From positions 1 through 64,000 of the forward strand of contig CADANF010000002.1 in assembly GCA_902789175.1 (NCBI GenBank): a DNA stretch of 64,000 bases, read 5' to 3'. Shown in pieces: positions 1 to 8,019 of this stretch (its first letter is position 1; every line of letters starts with the position of its first letter). Source of the DNA: an uncultured Lachnospiraceae bacterium (GTDB lineage: Bacteria > Bacillota > Clostridia > Lachnospirales > Lachnospiraceae). Under the pieces are notes generated by a model, which saw nothing but the letters and a program-made list of their open reading frames with translations, was not told the DNA's origin and made no database searches. The translations under genes were made by a program, and so were the position numbers.

Positions 1-42
1 CTTTCAGCTGAGGTGTACTAATAGGTCGAGGGCTTATCCTAA
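1..42 (+). rRNA. 23S ribosomal RNA, 3' end (partial)
   Basis: The first ~42 bases match the conserved 3' terminus of bacterial 23S rRNA (GTACTAATAGGTCGAGGGCT, then TTATCC). The gene enters from the left edge on the plus strand. Only the tip is present, so the exact mature end is approximate. Confidence 0.93.
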
Positions 43-121
43 TAGAGATTAAAGCGTAATGCTTCAAAAAAGTTTGTGATAAAGGATTAAACTTACTGTA
101 TGAGGTTTTCAAAGTATAATT

Positions 122-152
122 AAAAAGGAATCCTTTTTGGATTCCTTTTTTT
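122..152 (+). terminator. Intrinsic terminator of the rRNA operon
   Basis: A 12-bp perfect stem (AAAAAGGAATCC with GGATTCCTTTTT) around a T5 loop runs into a T-tract. It lies ~80 bases after the 23S end, with no recognisable 5S rRNA between. The symmetric stem could also serve the ABC-F gene converging from the other strand. Confidence 0.85.
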
Positions 153-190
153 GTTATATAAATCTTTAGAAGTAGAAAGAGGAGAACTCT

Positions 191-2149
191 CTATTGAAGT
201 TCTCCCCATTTATCATAAAGGTCATTTAATTTTTCATCCAGTTCATCTTTTTCTTTCTGAAGTTCCATTAATAGAGCTACATTAGTTGAATTCGCTGGTT
301 TATTCATCTCTTCATCGATTTCTGAAATACGATTTTCTGTTTCTTCGATGTTTTTTTCTAATTTCTTAAGAGCATTTTCTTTCTTTCGCTGTTCGGCATA
401 AGAAGCTTTTGACTTAAGATATTCTTCTTTTGAACTGGTATTTTCTTTAGCATATTCAGAAGTAGAAACAATAGAAAAGCCTTCTCTTGTGGTAGAGGCG
501 TTATTGTCGGCATTTTCGTTATCTTTATTCTGAAGATCGTAAAGTTTATCACGGTTTGCCTCATAGAAATCATAATTACCTTTAAAGTTGGTAAGAACTT
601 TATTCCTAAGTTCTATGATCCTTGTGGCAGTTTTATTGATAAAGAAACGATCGTGGCTTACATAGAACACAGTTCCGGTATAATTCTTAATCGCATCTTC
701 AAGAATTTCCTTAGACTGGATATCCAGATGATTTGTAGGTTCGTCCAAAATAAGGAAGTTAGCAGGAGAGAGCATAAGCTTTGCAAGAGAGATACGGCCT
801 CTTTCACCACCTGATAATTCTGAGATTGGCTTAAATACATCATCTCCAGTAAATAAGAAAGCAGCAAGAATATTTCTTATCCTTGTATTATTCATATCCG
901 GAAATGAATCTGACATTTCTTCAAAGATTGTTTTTGTCATCGAAAGATTGTGATGTTCCTGATCAAAATATCCAACCTTAACTCTTGAACCTAACTGAAT
1001 GTCCCCGGCATCCTTAGGAAGCATGCGGTTTATCATTTTAAGTATGGTAGTTTTACCTGTACCATTTCCGCCTATAAGGGCAACATGTTCTCCACGCTTT
1101 ATATCGATGGAAAGATCCTTAAATAATGTATTAGTTCCAAAGGACTTAGAGAGTCCGGTTACTTTAAGCACGTCTTCTCCTGATTCGGTGATAGGAGTAA
1201 GTTTAAGTCGCATTTCTGCATTGACTTCAGTTGGCTTATCGATCCTTTCAATCTTATCAAGCATTTTTTCGCGGCTTTCGGCACGGCGGATGGATTTCTC
1301 GCGGTTAAACTGTTTTAGCTTTGAGATAACAGCTTCTTCATGTTTTATCTCAGCCTGCTGATTCAGATAGGCTTTCATTTTGTCAGCTCTGATCTTGGCG
1401 CGCTGTTCACTGTAAAATGAATAATTGCCATTATAAACTGTAGATTCACCCTGATCGATCTCTACTATCTTAGTGCTGACTTTATCAATGAAGTATCTGT
1501 CGTGGCTGACAACAATAACAGCACCACTGTAGGTTGAAAGAAATGATTCAAGCCAGGATATGGATGACATATCCAGATGGTTTGTTGGCTCGTCGAGGAT
1601 TATTATCTCAGGTCTTGTGAGAAGAAGACGCCCCAGGGCAATACGCATTTTCTGACCTCCAGAAAGAGTATTTATATGGCGGTCGTAATCTGACTTAGAG
1701 AAGCCTAGTCCTTTAAGGACACCGGTTATCTCACTTTCGTAGGCATATCCATTTTCGTGGTCAAACTTAGTCTGAAGACGGTTATAAGTTTCCATTACAG
1801 ATTCAAGCTCTTTACCTGAGACATGTTTCATTTTCTCACAGAGCTCATTTATCTTTTCACCCATTTCGATGATATACTTCTTTGCTTCAAGCATTTCATT
1901 ATAAACTGTATTATCAAAGGAAATGTCCTGATGCTGGGAAAGGTAGCCGATATGAGTATCTTTAGCTATTACTACATTTCCTGAGTCCGGAGTATATTCT
2001 CCGAGAATACAGCGAAGAAGTGTAGTTTTGCCGGCACCATTGATACCAACGATAGCAATCTTTTCTTTTTCTTCTATATGAAAATTTATATTTTTAAGAA
2101 TAGTCTTGTCACCAAAGGATTTGGAGACATTCTGACATGCAAGTATCAT
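191..2149 (-). CDS. ABC-F family ATPase (ribosome-associated)
   Basis: A soluble protein of 652 residues with two ABC ATPase domains and no membrane segment. ABC-F proteins act on the ribosome, as translation factors or antibiotic-protection proteins. Domain 1 has Walker A GINGAGKTT near residue 35, signature LSGGQ near 163 and DEPTNHLD. Domain 2 has GGNGTGKTT, LSGGERGR and DEPTNHLD. A charged linker joins them and the C-terminus (about 540-650) is a predicted coiled coil, as in YdiF/Uup-type members. GGAGA sits 6 bases before the ATG. It converges on the rRNA operon. The subfamily, and any drug specificity, cannot be told from motifs alone. Confidence 0.93.
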   Translation of the reverse strand: MILACQNVSKSFGDKTILKNINFHIEEKEKIAIVGINGAGKTTLLRCILGEYTPDSGNVVIAKDTHIGYLSQHQDISFDNTVYNEMLEAKKYIIEMGEKINELCEKMKHVSGKELESVMETYNRLQTKFDHENGYAYESEITGVLKGLGFSKSDYDRHINTLSGGQKMRIALGRLLLTRPEIIILDEPTNHLDMSSISWLESFLSTYSGAVIVVSHDRYFIDKVSTKIVEIDQGESTVYNGNYSFYSEQRAKIRADKMKAYLNQQAEIKHEEAVISKLKQFNREKSIRRAESREKMLDKIERIDKPTEVNAEMRLKLTPITESGEDVLKVTGLSKSFGTNTLFKDLSIDIKRGEHVALIGGNGTGKTTILKMINRMLPKDAGDIQLGSRVKVGYFDQEHHNLSMTKTIFEEMSDSFPDMNNTRIRNILAAFLFTGDDVFKPISELSGGERGRISLAKLMLSPANFLILDEPTNHLDIQSKEILEDAIKNYTGTVFYVSHDRFFINKTATRIIELRNKVLTNFKGNYDFYEANRDKLYDLQNKDNENADNNASTTREGFSIVSTSEYAKENTSSKEEYLKSKASYAEQRKKENALKKLEKNIEETENRISEIDEEMNKPANSTNVALLMELQKEKDELDEKLNDLYDKWGELQ

Positions 2150-2253
2150 AGTAATTCTCCTGTTAAAAAATCCTAATAATCATAACAGATACAAGGCTTA
2201 GGTGCAAGGCGACCAGAAGAACAAATAATTAATATAAAACTTTGAATGATTAC

Positions 2254-2281
2254 TTACATAATATTTTTTATGGGGTATTAT
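2254..2281 (+). promoter_or_regulatory. Predicted sigma-A promoter for the beta-glucosidase gene
   Basis: TTACAT and TATTAT are separated by 16 bases. The predicted transcript starts near 2288 and gives a leader of about 115 nt. Confidence 0.5.
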
Positions 2282-2287
2282 AGGAGA

Positions 2288-2402
2288 GTATCAAAACACA
2301 CCTTACTTAGGCAAAGGGCTGATAACTTGCCTTACTGAGGCAAGGGGATGTGGGAGAAATCCCAGCTTTACGTTATAATATTATAATTCTAAGGAGATAA
2401 TT
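2288..2402 (+). promoter_or_regulatory. Structured 5' leader with twin repeats, upstream of GH1 gene
   Basis: Two near-identical 18-base direct repeats (CCTTACTTAGGCAAAGGG and CCTTACTGAGGCAAGGGG) lie 29 bases apart, at 2301-2318 and 2330-2347. The second forms a 7-bp hairpin (CTTGCCT/AGGCAAG). A second hairpin, TGGGA-GAAA-TCCCA at 2351-2364, carries a GNRA tetraloop. It could be a cis-regulatory RNA or a tandem protein operator. I could not match it to a riboswitch class I know. Confidence 0.4.
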
Positions 2403-3773
2403 ATGGCTTTTAATAAAGATTTTATGTGGGGAGCTGCGACAGCTGCATATCAGATTGAAGGAGCAGCAGATAAGGACGGGAGAAAACCAAGTATATGGGA
2501 TATCACATCCAGAAGAAATGGAAGAGTAGCCCATAATGAAAATGGAGATGTGGCAGCAGACCATTATAACAGATATAAAGAAGATGTGAAGCTTTTTAAA
2601 GAATTGGGAATTAAATATTATCGCTTTTCAATCAGCTGGAGCAGGATCATTCCTGATGGAGCAGGAAAGATAAATCCAAAGGGAATAGAATTTTATAATA
2701 ACCTTATAAATGAGCTTATTTCTGCGGGAATAGAGCCGGTCGTAACTCTTTTTCACTGGGATCTTCCTTATGAATTATATCTTAAGGGGGGATTTATGAA
2801 TGATGATTATCCAAGATGGTTTGAAGAATATACAAAGGTTTGTATAGAGAATTTTTCAGACAGAGTAAGATACTGGATAACATATAATGAACCTCAGTGT
2901 ATTTTTGGACTGGGATATTATAGCGGTATACATGCTCCGTTTTTAAAGTGTGATCTAAAAACTGTTCTTCGTGGAATCCACAATATGCTTATTTCCAATG
3001 GCAGAGCAATTGCTGTCATACGAAATGAAGCAAAACTAGTTCCACAGGTCGGGATGGCACCAACGGGACCTTCCTATATTCCAAAGGATGATTCAAAGGA
3101 AGAAATTGAGAAGGCAAGACTTGCTACATTTGCAATGGATAAGGCGGGACTTTTTGGAGCTTCTCTTTATATGGATCCGGTCATCCTTGGAAAATATCCT
3201 GAGGATGCATTTAAATTTTTTGGAGACGATATGCCTTTTATAAAAGAAGGGGATATGGAGTTGATCCATAAGAAGCTGGATTTTTATGCCATGAATATTT
3301 ATTTTTGTATGGCAGATCCAGTGGACTCTAAAAATGAGATGAAACCATATGAAAAGAATATGTATGCAACAAATGAATATACTGGATCTCCAAGGACTGA
3401 AATGCATTGGTCCATAGATCCGAAGGTGCTTTACTGGGCTCCAAAATTCATGTATGAAAGATACAAACTTCCTATCATTATGTCTGAAAATGGATATTCC
3501 GGAACAGATGTAATTTCTCTGGATGGTAAAGTGCATGATCCTCAGAGGATAGATTATATTACCAGATATTTAAGAGAACTTTCCAATGCGGCTGATGAAG
3601 TGCCAGTGATAGGTTATTTCTATTGGTCTGCAATGGATAATTTTGAATGGGCTGAAGGGTATACACCAAGATTTGGCCTCATTTATGTGGATTATAGAGA
3701 TCAAAGAAGAATATTAAAGGATTCAGCATCCTTCTATAGAAATGTGATAGAAACAAATGGAGAAAATCTATAG
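2403..3773 (+). CDS. Glycoside hydrolase family 1 beta-glucosidase
   Basis: Cytoplasmic retaining beta-glucosidase (456 residues) that releases glucose or galactose from beta-linked disaccharides and aryl glucosides. GH1 landmarks are all present: N-terminal FMWGAATAAYQIEGA, the acid/base Glu163 in TYNEP, the nucleophile Glu362 in SENG, and DNFEWAEGY near the end. The C-terminal VDYRDQRRILKDSASFY resembles non-phosphorylated-substrate enzymes rather than 6-phospho-beta-glucosidases. No PTS genes are adjacent, which fits. AAGGAG lies 7 bases before the ATG. It appears monocistronic behind a structured leader. Confidence 0.93.
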   Translation: MAFNKDFMWGAATAAYQIEGAADKDGRKPSIWDITSRRNGRVAHNENGDVAADHYNRYKEDVKLFKELGIKYYRFSISWSRIIPDGAGKINPKGIEFYNNLINELISAGIEPVVTLFHWDLPYELYLKGGFMNDDYPRWFEEYTKVCIENFSDRVRYWITYNEPQCIFGLGYYSGIHAPFLKCDLKTVLRGIHNMLISNGRAIAVIRNEAKLVPQVGMAPTGPSYIPKDDSKEEIEKARLATFAMDKAGLFGASLYMDPVILGKYPEDAFKFFGDDMPFIKEGDMELIHKKLDFYAMNIYFCMADPVDSKNEMKPYEKNMYATNEYTGSPRTEMHWSIDPKVLYWAPKFMYERYKLPIIMSENGYSGTDVISLDGKVHDPQRIDYITRYLRELSNAADEVPVIGYFYWSAMDNFEWAEGYTPRFGLIYVDYRDQRRILKDSASFYRNVIETNGENL

Positions 3774-3893
3774 AAATAATGATCTAAATAATAGAAAATG
3801 AAATCCTGACGTACTTGAAACAAGCCACTACTTATGGTAATCTAACGTGTAGTGTAAAAATTGATTTAGAATATTAAGAAAAGAGATTTTCAT

Positions 3894-4535
3894 ATGACAC
3901 CTAGAGATTTAAATGAAATTAAAGCAGCAATCAAATATATGGATTATAAGCCAACAATCCTTTCAAAGTTCTTTAATGTAAAGAGTCTTCTTTTTAAGGA
4001 GATAGCTGATGATCCTGAGTATTATAAGGCAGAATCAATCTTTCCTAATCCACTTAATGATAATAAGATCGTAAAATGTATCAACATTTTAAATGCTAAA
4101 TACACAAAGGATCTTGTTAAGTCAGATCTTACATCAAGTGACAGTTTAGTTCCTTCACCAGTAGCAGAGCTTCTTAAGGGAGTTCAGCTTACTAATGATC
4201 ATGGAGCAGTAGGAGTTAAATTCACTACTGAATTTAGTGGTGATGTTTATCTTAATGTCCCACGTGGAAATGAAGTTGAATTAAAAGATACTCAGGTTAA
4301 AGATGTAACATTTAACGTAATGAATGTATTTAATACATATCTTACAGAAGGATTTACTCTTGCTTTAAGAGATAAAGACAACAATATCTGGGTATCTATT
4401 GAGCCATCAGCATTAGATGGAATAAAGGGCTCAGGTGAGCTTTATGTATTTGTAAAGATAGGAAATTCATTCTATAGAGATCTGGCTATCAAATATTTTG
4501 ATCCAGAAGAAATACTGAATATTTATAGAGGTTAG
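3894..4535 (+). CDS. Conserved hypothetical protein (213 aa)
   Basis: I do not recognise this protein. It has no signal peptide, membrane segment or catalytic motif that I can see. The N-terminal third is Lys/Tyr-rich and the C-terminal part looks like beta-rich globular sequence ending in DPEEILNIYRG. Codon use matches the neighbours, so it is probably a real resident gene. Only 4 bases separate its stop from the TTG start of the flavin transferase gene, suggesting cotranscription. That gives a weak contextual link to the flavinylation/Rnf block. The ribosome-binding site (AAGAGA) is modest. Confidence 0.7.
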   Translation: MTPRDLNEIKAAIKYMDYKPTILSKFFNVKSLLFKEIADDPEYYKAESIFPNPLNDNKIVKCINILNAKYTKDLVKSDLTSSDSLVPSPVAELLKGVQLTNDHGAVGVKFTTEFSGDVYLNVPRGNEVELKDTQVKDVTFNVMNVFNTYLTEGFTLALRDKDNNIWVSIEPSALDGIKGSGELYVFVKIGNSFYRDLAIKYFDPEEILNIYRG

Positions 4536-4539
4536 GTCA

Positions 4540-5619
4540 TTGTCTAAAGATAGGATAAAGAGCCTGCTTGGAATTACTGCAATGGTGGCTGCTGCGGCAT
4601 CTATCATTGCAGTTTCTTATATTACAGGACAAGAGAAAAGAGAATATAAAAGCTATGATTTTGCCATGGGCACAGCCCTTTCAGCAGATATTTATACTGA
4701 GGGATTGGACGAGGCTAAGGAAAAGACATTTAATCAAAGGTTATTTCAGGAGATAAAGAAACTTGATACAAAAGTAATCTCCTGGAGGACTTCTGATTCT
4801 GAAGTCTATAATATAAACAATAGAAAAAGGGGTTATAATAATGTGCCGGTTTCTAAGGATTTAAAGGAATTAATAGAACTTTCTTTGAATATTGGAAATA
4901 CTACAGATGGGGCCTTGGATATTACTCTTCGTCCGGTAATTAATGTCTGGGGGATTGAAAATGAGACAGATTCCGAGAATTTCAGCATACCGGATAAATC
5001 TTTACTGGAAGAGGAAAGAAAAAGATGTGGCTTTGAAAAAATAAAAATAGAAAATGACAGGTTGCTTATCCCTGATGATATGCTCCTTGATTTTGGAGCT
5101 GTAGGAAAAGGATATGCATTAGATAAGGCAAGGCTTTTTCTAAAGCAGGAAAACAGGGTTAAGGGTGCTGTTATATCAGTAGGCGGAAGTATAATGACTT
5201 ATGGTGTAAGACCTGATGGAGAAAAATTTTCCATAGGTATAAGAGATCCTGAAGGCACTGAAGGAGATGTAATGGGAGTACTTAATGTAGGAGAAGCATT
5301 CATTTCAACTTCAGGAAGTTATGAAAAATATAAGATCAAAGATGGAAAAATATATCATCATATAATTGATAGAAACACACTTTATCCATCCCAAACTGGA
5401 CTTAAATCTGTTACAGTGATCGCTTCTAACGGAGCGCTTTCAGATGGGTTATCCACAGCACTTTTTAACTTAGGGGTAGAAAAGTCACTTCCGGTATTAG
5501 AAAAATATAATGCAGAAGCTATATTTATAACAGAAGATAATAAAGTAATAGTTACAGATGGGATAAAAAATGATTTTACCATATGTGCTGATGGATATAA
5601 GCTTTATAGTGATAAGTAG
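4540..5619 (+). CDS. apbE: FAD:protein FMN transferase (ApbE)
   Basis: ApbE transfers FMN from FAD to a threonine of extracytosolic redox proteins such as RnfD, RnfG and NqrB/C. This 359-residue protein has one N-terminal membrane or signal segment (about residues 8-25) followed by the ApbE fold: MGTALSADIYT, DFGAVGKGYALD, SVGGSIMTYG, ISTSGSYEKY, YHHIIDRNTLYP and the acidic metal-site region SDGLSTALFNLG. TTG is chosen as start because AGAGG sits 7 bases upstream and later starts would cut the membrane segment. The Rnf operon beginning ~1 kb downstream carries two candidate FMN-threonine sites, so RnfD/G is its likely substrate. Confidence 0.92.
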   Translation: MSKDRIKSLLGITAMVAAAASIIAVSYITGQEKREYKSYDFAMGTALSADIYTEGLDEAKEKTFNQRLFQEIKKLDTKVISWRTSDSEVYNINNRKRGYNNVPVSKDLKELIELSLNIGNTTDGALDITLRPVINVWGIENETDSENFSIPDKSLLEEERKRCGFEKIKIENDRLLIPDDMLLDFGAVGKGYALDKARLFLKQENRVKGAVISVGGSIMTYGVRPDGEKFSIGIRDPEGTEGDVMGVLNVGEAFISTSGSYEKYKIKDGKIYHHIIDRNTLYPSQTGLKSVTVIASNGALSDGLSTALFNLGVEKSLPVLEKYNAEAIFITEDNKVIVTDGIKNDFTICADGYKLYSDK

Positions 5620-5640
5620 ATCTGGGTTTAATAAGATAAA

Positions 5641-6021
5641 ATGGCAGAACAAAAAGAAAATAAAAATAACAGAATAAAAAAAGCAGATATCATTTTACTT
5701 TTAGGAATAATAATCCTTGGGATAGTAATGATAATAATGATTCAGCTGTTTAAGAAACCAGGAAAAAAAGTTGTTATAGAAATAGATGGTAAAGAAGTAG
5801 ATTCATTTTTATTAAATGAAGAAAATGAAGGCCTTAAGAAAACCTACAAGTCCTATGATGGTAAGGGAGAAAATACGATTCTTATAAAAGATAAAAAGGT
5901 AAGTGTGATAAGCGCTGATTGTCCTGATAAGATATGTGTTCATCATAAGCAGATAGATAAATCAGGAGAGTCGATAATCTGTCTTCCACATAGATTTATC
6001 GTGGAGGTAAAAGATGAGTAA
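5641..6021 (+). CDS. NusG domain II-containing membrane-anchored protein
   Basis: A 126-residue protein with one N-terminal transmembrane helix (about residues 18-38) and an extracytosolic NusG-II-like beta domain. The diagnostic stretch is SADCPDKICVHHKQI...GESIICLPHRFIVEV, with two cysteines in CPDKIC. Despite the name this is not the transcription factor NusG. The family commonly sits beside apbE and Gx-transporter genes in Firmicutes, and its function is unknown. It overlaps the next gene by 8 bases, so the two are almost certainly cotranslated. Its role is probably in extracytosolic redox or flavin biology (inference). Confidence 0.85.
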   Translation: MAEQKENKNNRIKKADIILLLGIIILGIVMIIMIQLFKKPGKKVVIEIDGKEVDSFLLNEENEGLKKTYKSYDGKGENTILIKDKKVSVISADCPDKICVHHKQIDKSGESIICLPHRFIVEVKDE

Positions 6022-6505
6022 GAATAAGCGTATCGCATATAGAGGAGTATTTATCGCCTTAGGACTGGTACTTTCTTATATTGAAACATTTGTACCTCTT
6101 ACAGCTATTGCACCAGGAATAAAGATAGGGCTTGCAAATATCGTTACAGTATTTGCACTTTATAAAATGAAAACAAGAGATGCCATATTTATAAGCCTTG
6201 GAAGGATAATACTTTCTGCAGTTTTATTTGGCAGTTTTGTTACTGCAATATATAGTCTTGCGGGAGCTTTCTTTTCTATGACTGTAATGCTCATATTAAA
6301 GAAAATTTCTTTCTTTTCAGTACTTGGAGTAAGCATCGCAGCAGGAGTTATGCATAACATGGGACAGATAATGATAGCGGCTTTTGTTTTAAAGAATAAG
6401 AGTATCATCTATTATCTTGGAATCCTTATAATATCCGGATGTATAGCGGGAACAGTGGTCGGTATCATTTCAGCAAGGATGATAAACAGGATTGAACTTG
6501 AATAA
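6014..6505 (+). CDS. Gx transporter family membrane protein
   Basis: A 163-residue integral membrane protein with about five helices. Its N-terminal half (IAYRGVFIALGLVLSYIE, then PGIKIGLANIVTVFALY) matches the family once called heptaprenyl diphosphate synthase component I and now called Gx transporters (ECF-S-like fold). The substrate is unknown; a flavin or quinone-precursor role is an inference from linkage to apbE. It overlaps the NusG-II gene and is the last gene of this apbE unit, followed by a strong terminator. Confidence 0.82.
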   Translation: MSKNKRIAYRGVFIALGLVLSYIETFVPLTAIAPGIKIGLANIVTVFALYKMKTRDAIFISLGRIILSAVLFGSFVTAIYSLAGAFFSMTVMLILKKISFFSVLGVSIAAGVMHNMGQIMIAAFVLKNKSIIYYLGILIISGCIAGTVVGIISARMINRIELE

Positions 6506-6513
6506 AATATATG

Positions 6514-6552
6514 AAAAAAGTCTCCATTTGATATGATTTGGGGACTTTTTTT
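6514..6552 (+). terminator. Intrinsic terminator after the apbE-NusG_II-Gx unit
   Basis: AAAAAGTCTCC pairs with GGGGACTTTTT (one G-T pair) over a 14-base loop and ends in a T-run. It separates this unit from the Rnf operon. Confidence 0.85.
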
Positions 6553-6562
6553 AATATTTAAA

Positions 6563-6591
6563 TTGTAGTATCTCCATATTTAGAGTAAAAT
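6563..6591 (+). promoter_or_regulatory. Predicted promoter of the Rnf operon
   Basis: TTGTAG, a 17-base spacer and TAAAAT lie directly after the upstream terminator. The predicted leader to rnfC is ~95 nt, with AGGGGA before the ATG. Confidence 0.5.
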
Positions 6592-6691
6592 ACAAGAGGA
6601 TGTTTTTTATTTTTTTTTCATAGCATATATTGTGTTATGGAGGGTGATAAGAGACATATCAAGTTAACATAAAATAAAAGGGGAAGAAATC

Positions 6692-8014
6692 ATGGCACGT
6701 TTTTCGTTCATGGGTGGAATCCATCCAAATGACGGTAAAAAACTTACTATGGATAAGGAAGTAACAGAATATTTCCCTAAGGGGGAAATGGTTTATCCTC
6801 TTAATCAGCACATAGGAGCACCAGCAAAGCCTGTAGTTAAAAAAGGCGATAGAGTAGTTGCAGGTCAGCTTATAGCTGAAGCAGGAGGATTTGTTTCTGC
6901 TAATATCCATTCAGCAGCATCAGGAACTGTTAAGGCTATAGAACAGCGTCTTACTCCAGCAGGAGGAAAATGCGAATCTATAGTGATTGAAAATGATGAG
7001 GAGTTTGAAGAAGTGGATTTTTCAAAGAAAATCAGAGATTTAGAGACTCTTTATCGTGAAGATGTTATAGATATTATCAAAGATGCTGGAATTGTAGGAA
7101 TGGGTGGAGCAGGATTTCCTACTCATGTTAAGCTTTCACCTAAAAATGAAGCAGATATTGATACTATAATCGTAAATGGAGCTGAGTGTGAGCCATATCT
7201 TACATCAGATTATAGAAGAATGATAGAAGAGCCGGAGAAGGTAATCGTTGGCTTAAAGATAATAATTAATCTCTTTGATCATGCTACAGGTATAATTGCT
7301 ATTGAAGACAACAAGCCTGAAGCATATAAGAAATTAAAAGAACTTACAAAAGATGAAGAAGAGATAGAAGTTATAAAACTTAAGACAAAATATCCACAGG
7401 GGGCAGAAAGGCAACTTATCTATGCCTCAACAGGAAGATATGTCAATTCTAAGATGCTTCCGGCAGATGCAGGATGCATCGTCCAGAATGTTGATACAGT
7501 GATCTCCATTTATGAAGCAATAATCGAGGGAAGACCACTTATTTCAAGAGTTGTGACAATAACCGGTGACTGTATCAAAGAACCTCAGAATTTTATCGTA
7601 AGACTTGGAACAAATATTAAGGAACTAATAGATGCTGCAGGAGGATTTTCAAAAGATCCTGCAAAGATCATATGCGGCGGTCCTATGATGGGAAGAGCCA
7701 TGTATTCTCTAGACGCGCCGGTAACCAAAGGCACATCAGCTATACTTTGCTTAAGTCGTGATGCTGTTGCAGAATCAGAACCTTCTAACTGTATCAAATG
7801 TGGCAAATGCGTAAGCGTATGTCCGGGTAGAGTTAATCCCAGTCTTTTAGCAGATCTTGCTGAAGTAAGAGATATAGAGAATTTCCTTAAAAATGATGGA
7901 ATGGAATGCTGCGAATGTGGCTGCTGCTCATTTGTATGCCCTGCCAAGAGACATTTAACACAGATTATTGCAGGAACAAGAAAGAATGTACTTGCAAAGA
8001 GAAAGAGAGGTTAA
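6692..8014 (+). CDS. rnfC: Rnf complex subunit C (NADH- and ferredoxin-side Fe-S protein)
   Basis: RnfC is the peripheral NADH-dehydrogenase subunit of the ferredoxin:NAD+ oxidoreductase, on the cytoplasmic face. The 440 residues follow the usual plan: an N-terminal barrel-sandwich domain (ATGIVGMGGAGFPTH-type FMN/NADH region around residues 135-150; NGAECEPYLTSDYR near 170), a SLBB-like middle, and two 4Fe-4S motifs near the C-terminus (CIKCGKCVSVCP and CCECGCCSFVCP). It is the first gene of the rnfC-D/G-E-A-B operon, five bases before the D/G fusion. Confidence 0.95.
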   Translation: MARFSFMGGIHPNDGKKLTMDKEVTEYFPKGEMVYPLNQHIGAPAKPVVKKGDRVVAGQLIAEAGGFVSANIHSAASGTVKAIEQRLTPAGGKCESIVIENDEEFEEVDFSKKIRDLETLYREDVIDIIKDAGIVGMGGAGFPTHVKLSPKNEADIDTIIVNGAECEPYLTSDYRRMIEEPEKVIVGLKIIINLFDHATGIIAIEDNKPEAYKKLKELTKDEEEIEVIKLKTKYPQGAERQLIYASTGRYVNSKMLPADAGCIVQNVDTVISIYEAIIEGRPLISRVVTITGDCIKEPQNFIVRLGTNIKELIDAAGGFSKDPAKIICGGPMMGRAMYSLDAPVTKGTSAILCLSRDAVAESEPSNCIKCGKCVSVCPGRVNPSLLADLAEVRDIENFLKNDGMECCECGCCSFVCPAKRHLTQIIAGTRKNVLAKRKRG

Positions 8015-8019
8015 GTTAA

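Noticed and set aside
42-121. 5S rRNA after the 23S end
   Set aside because: Length is only ~80 bases and none of the 5S conserved helices can be seen.
2288-2402. A cobalamin or THF riboswitch before the beta-glucosidase
   Set aside because: A GGGA...GAAATCC stretch resembles part of the cobalamin aptamer, and GGAGAGTA resembles the start of the THF one, but the other conserved blocks of both are missing.
3826-3854. Hairpin CACTAC/GTAGTG as a terminator after the beta-glucosidase
   Set aside because: Only 6 bp with a 17-base loop and no T-run; too weak to call.
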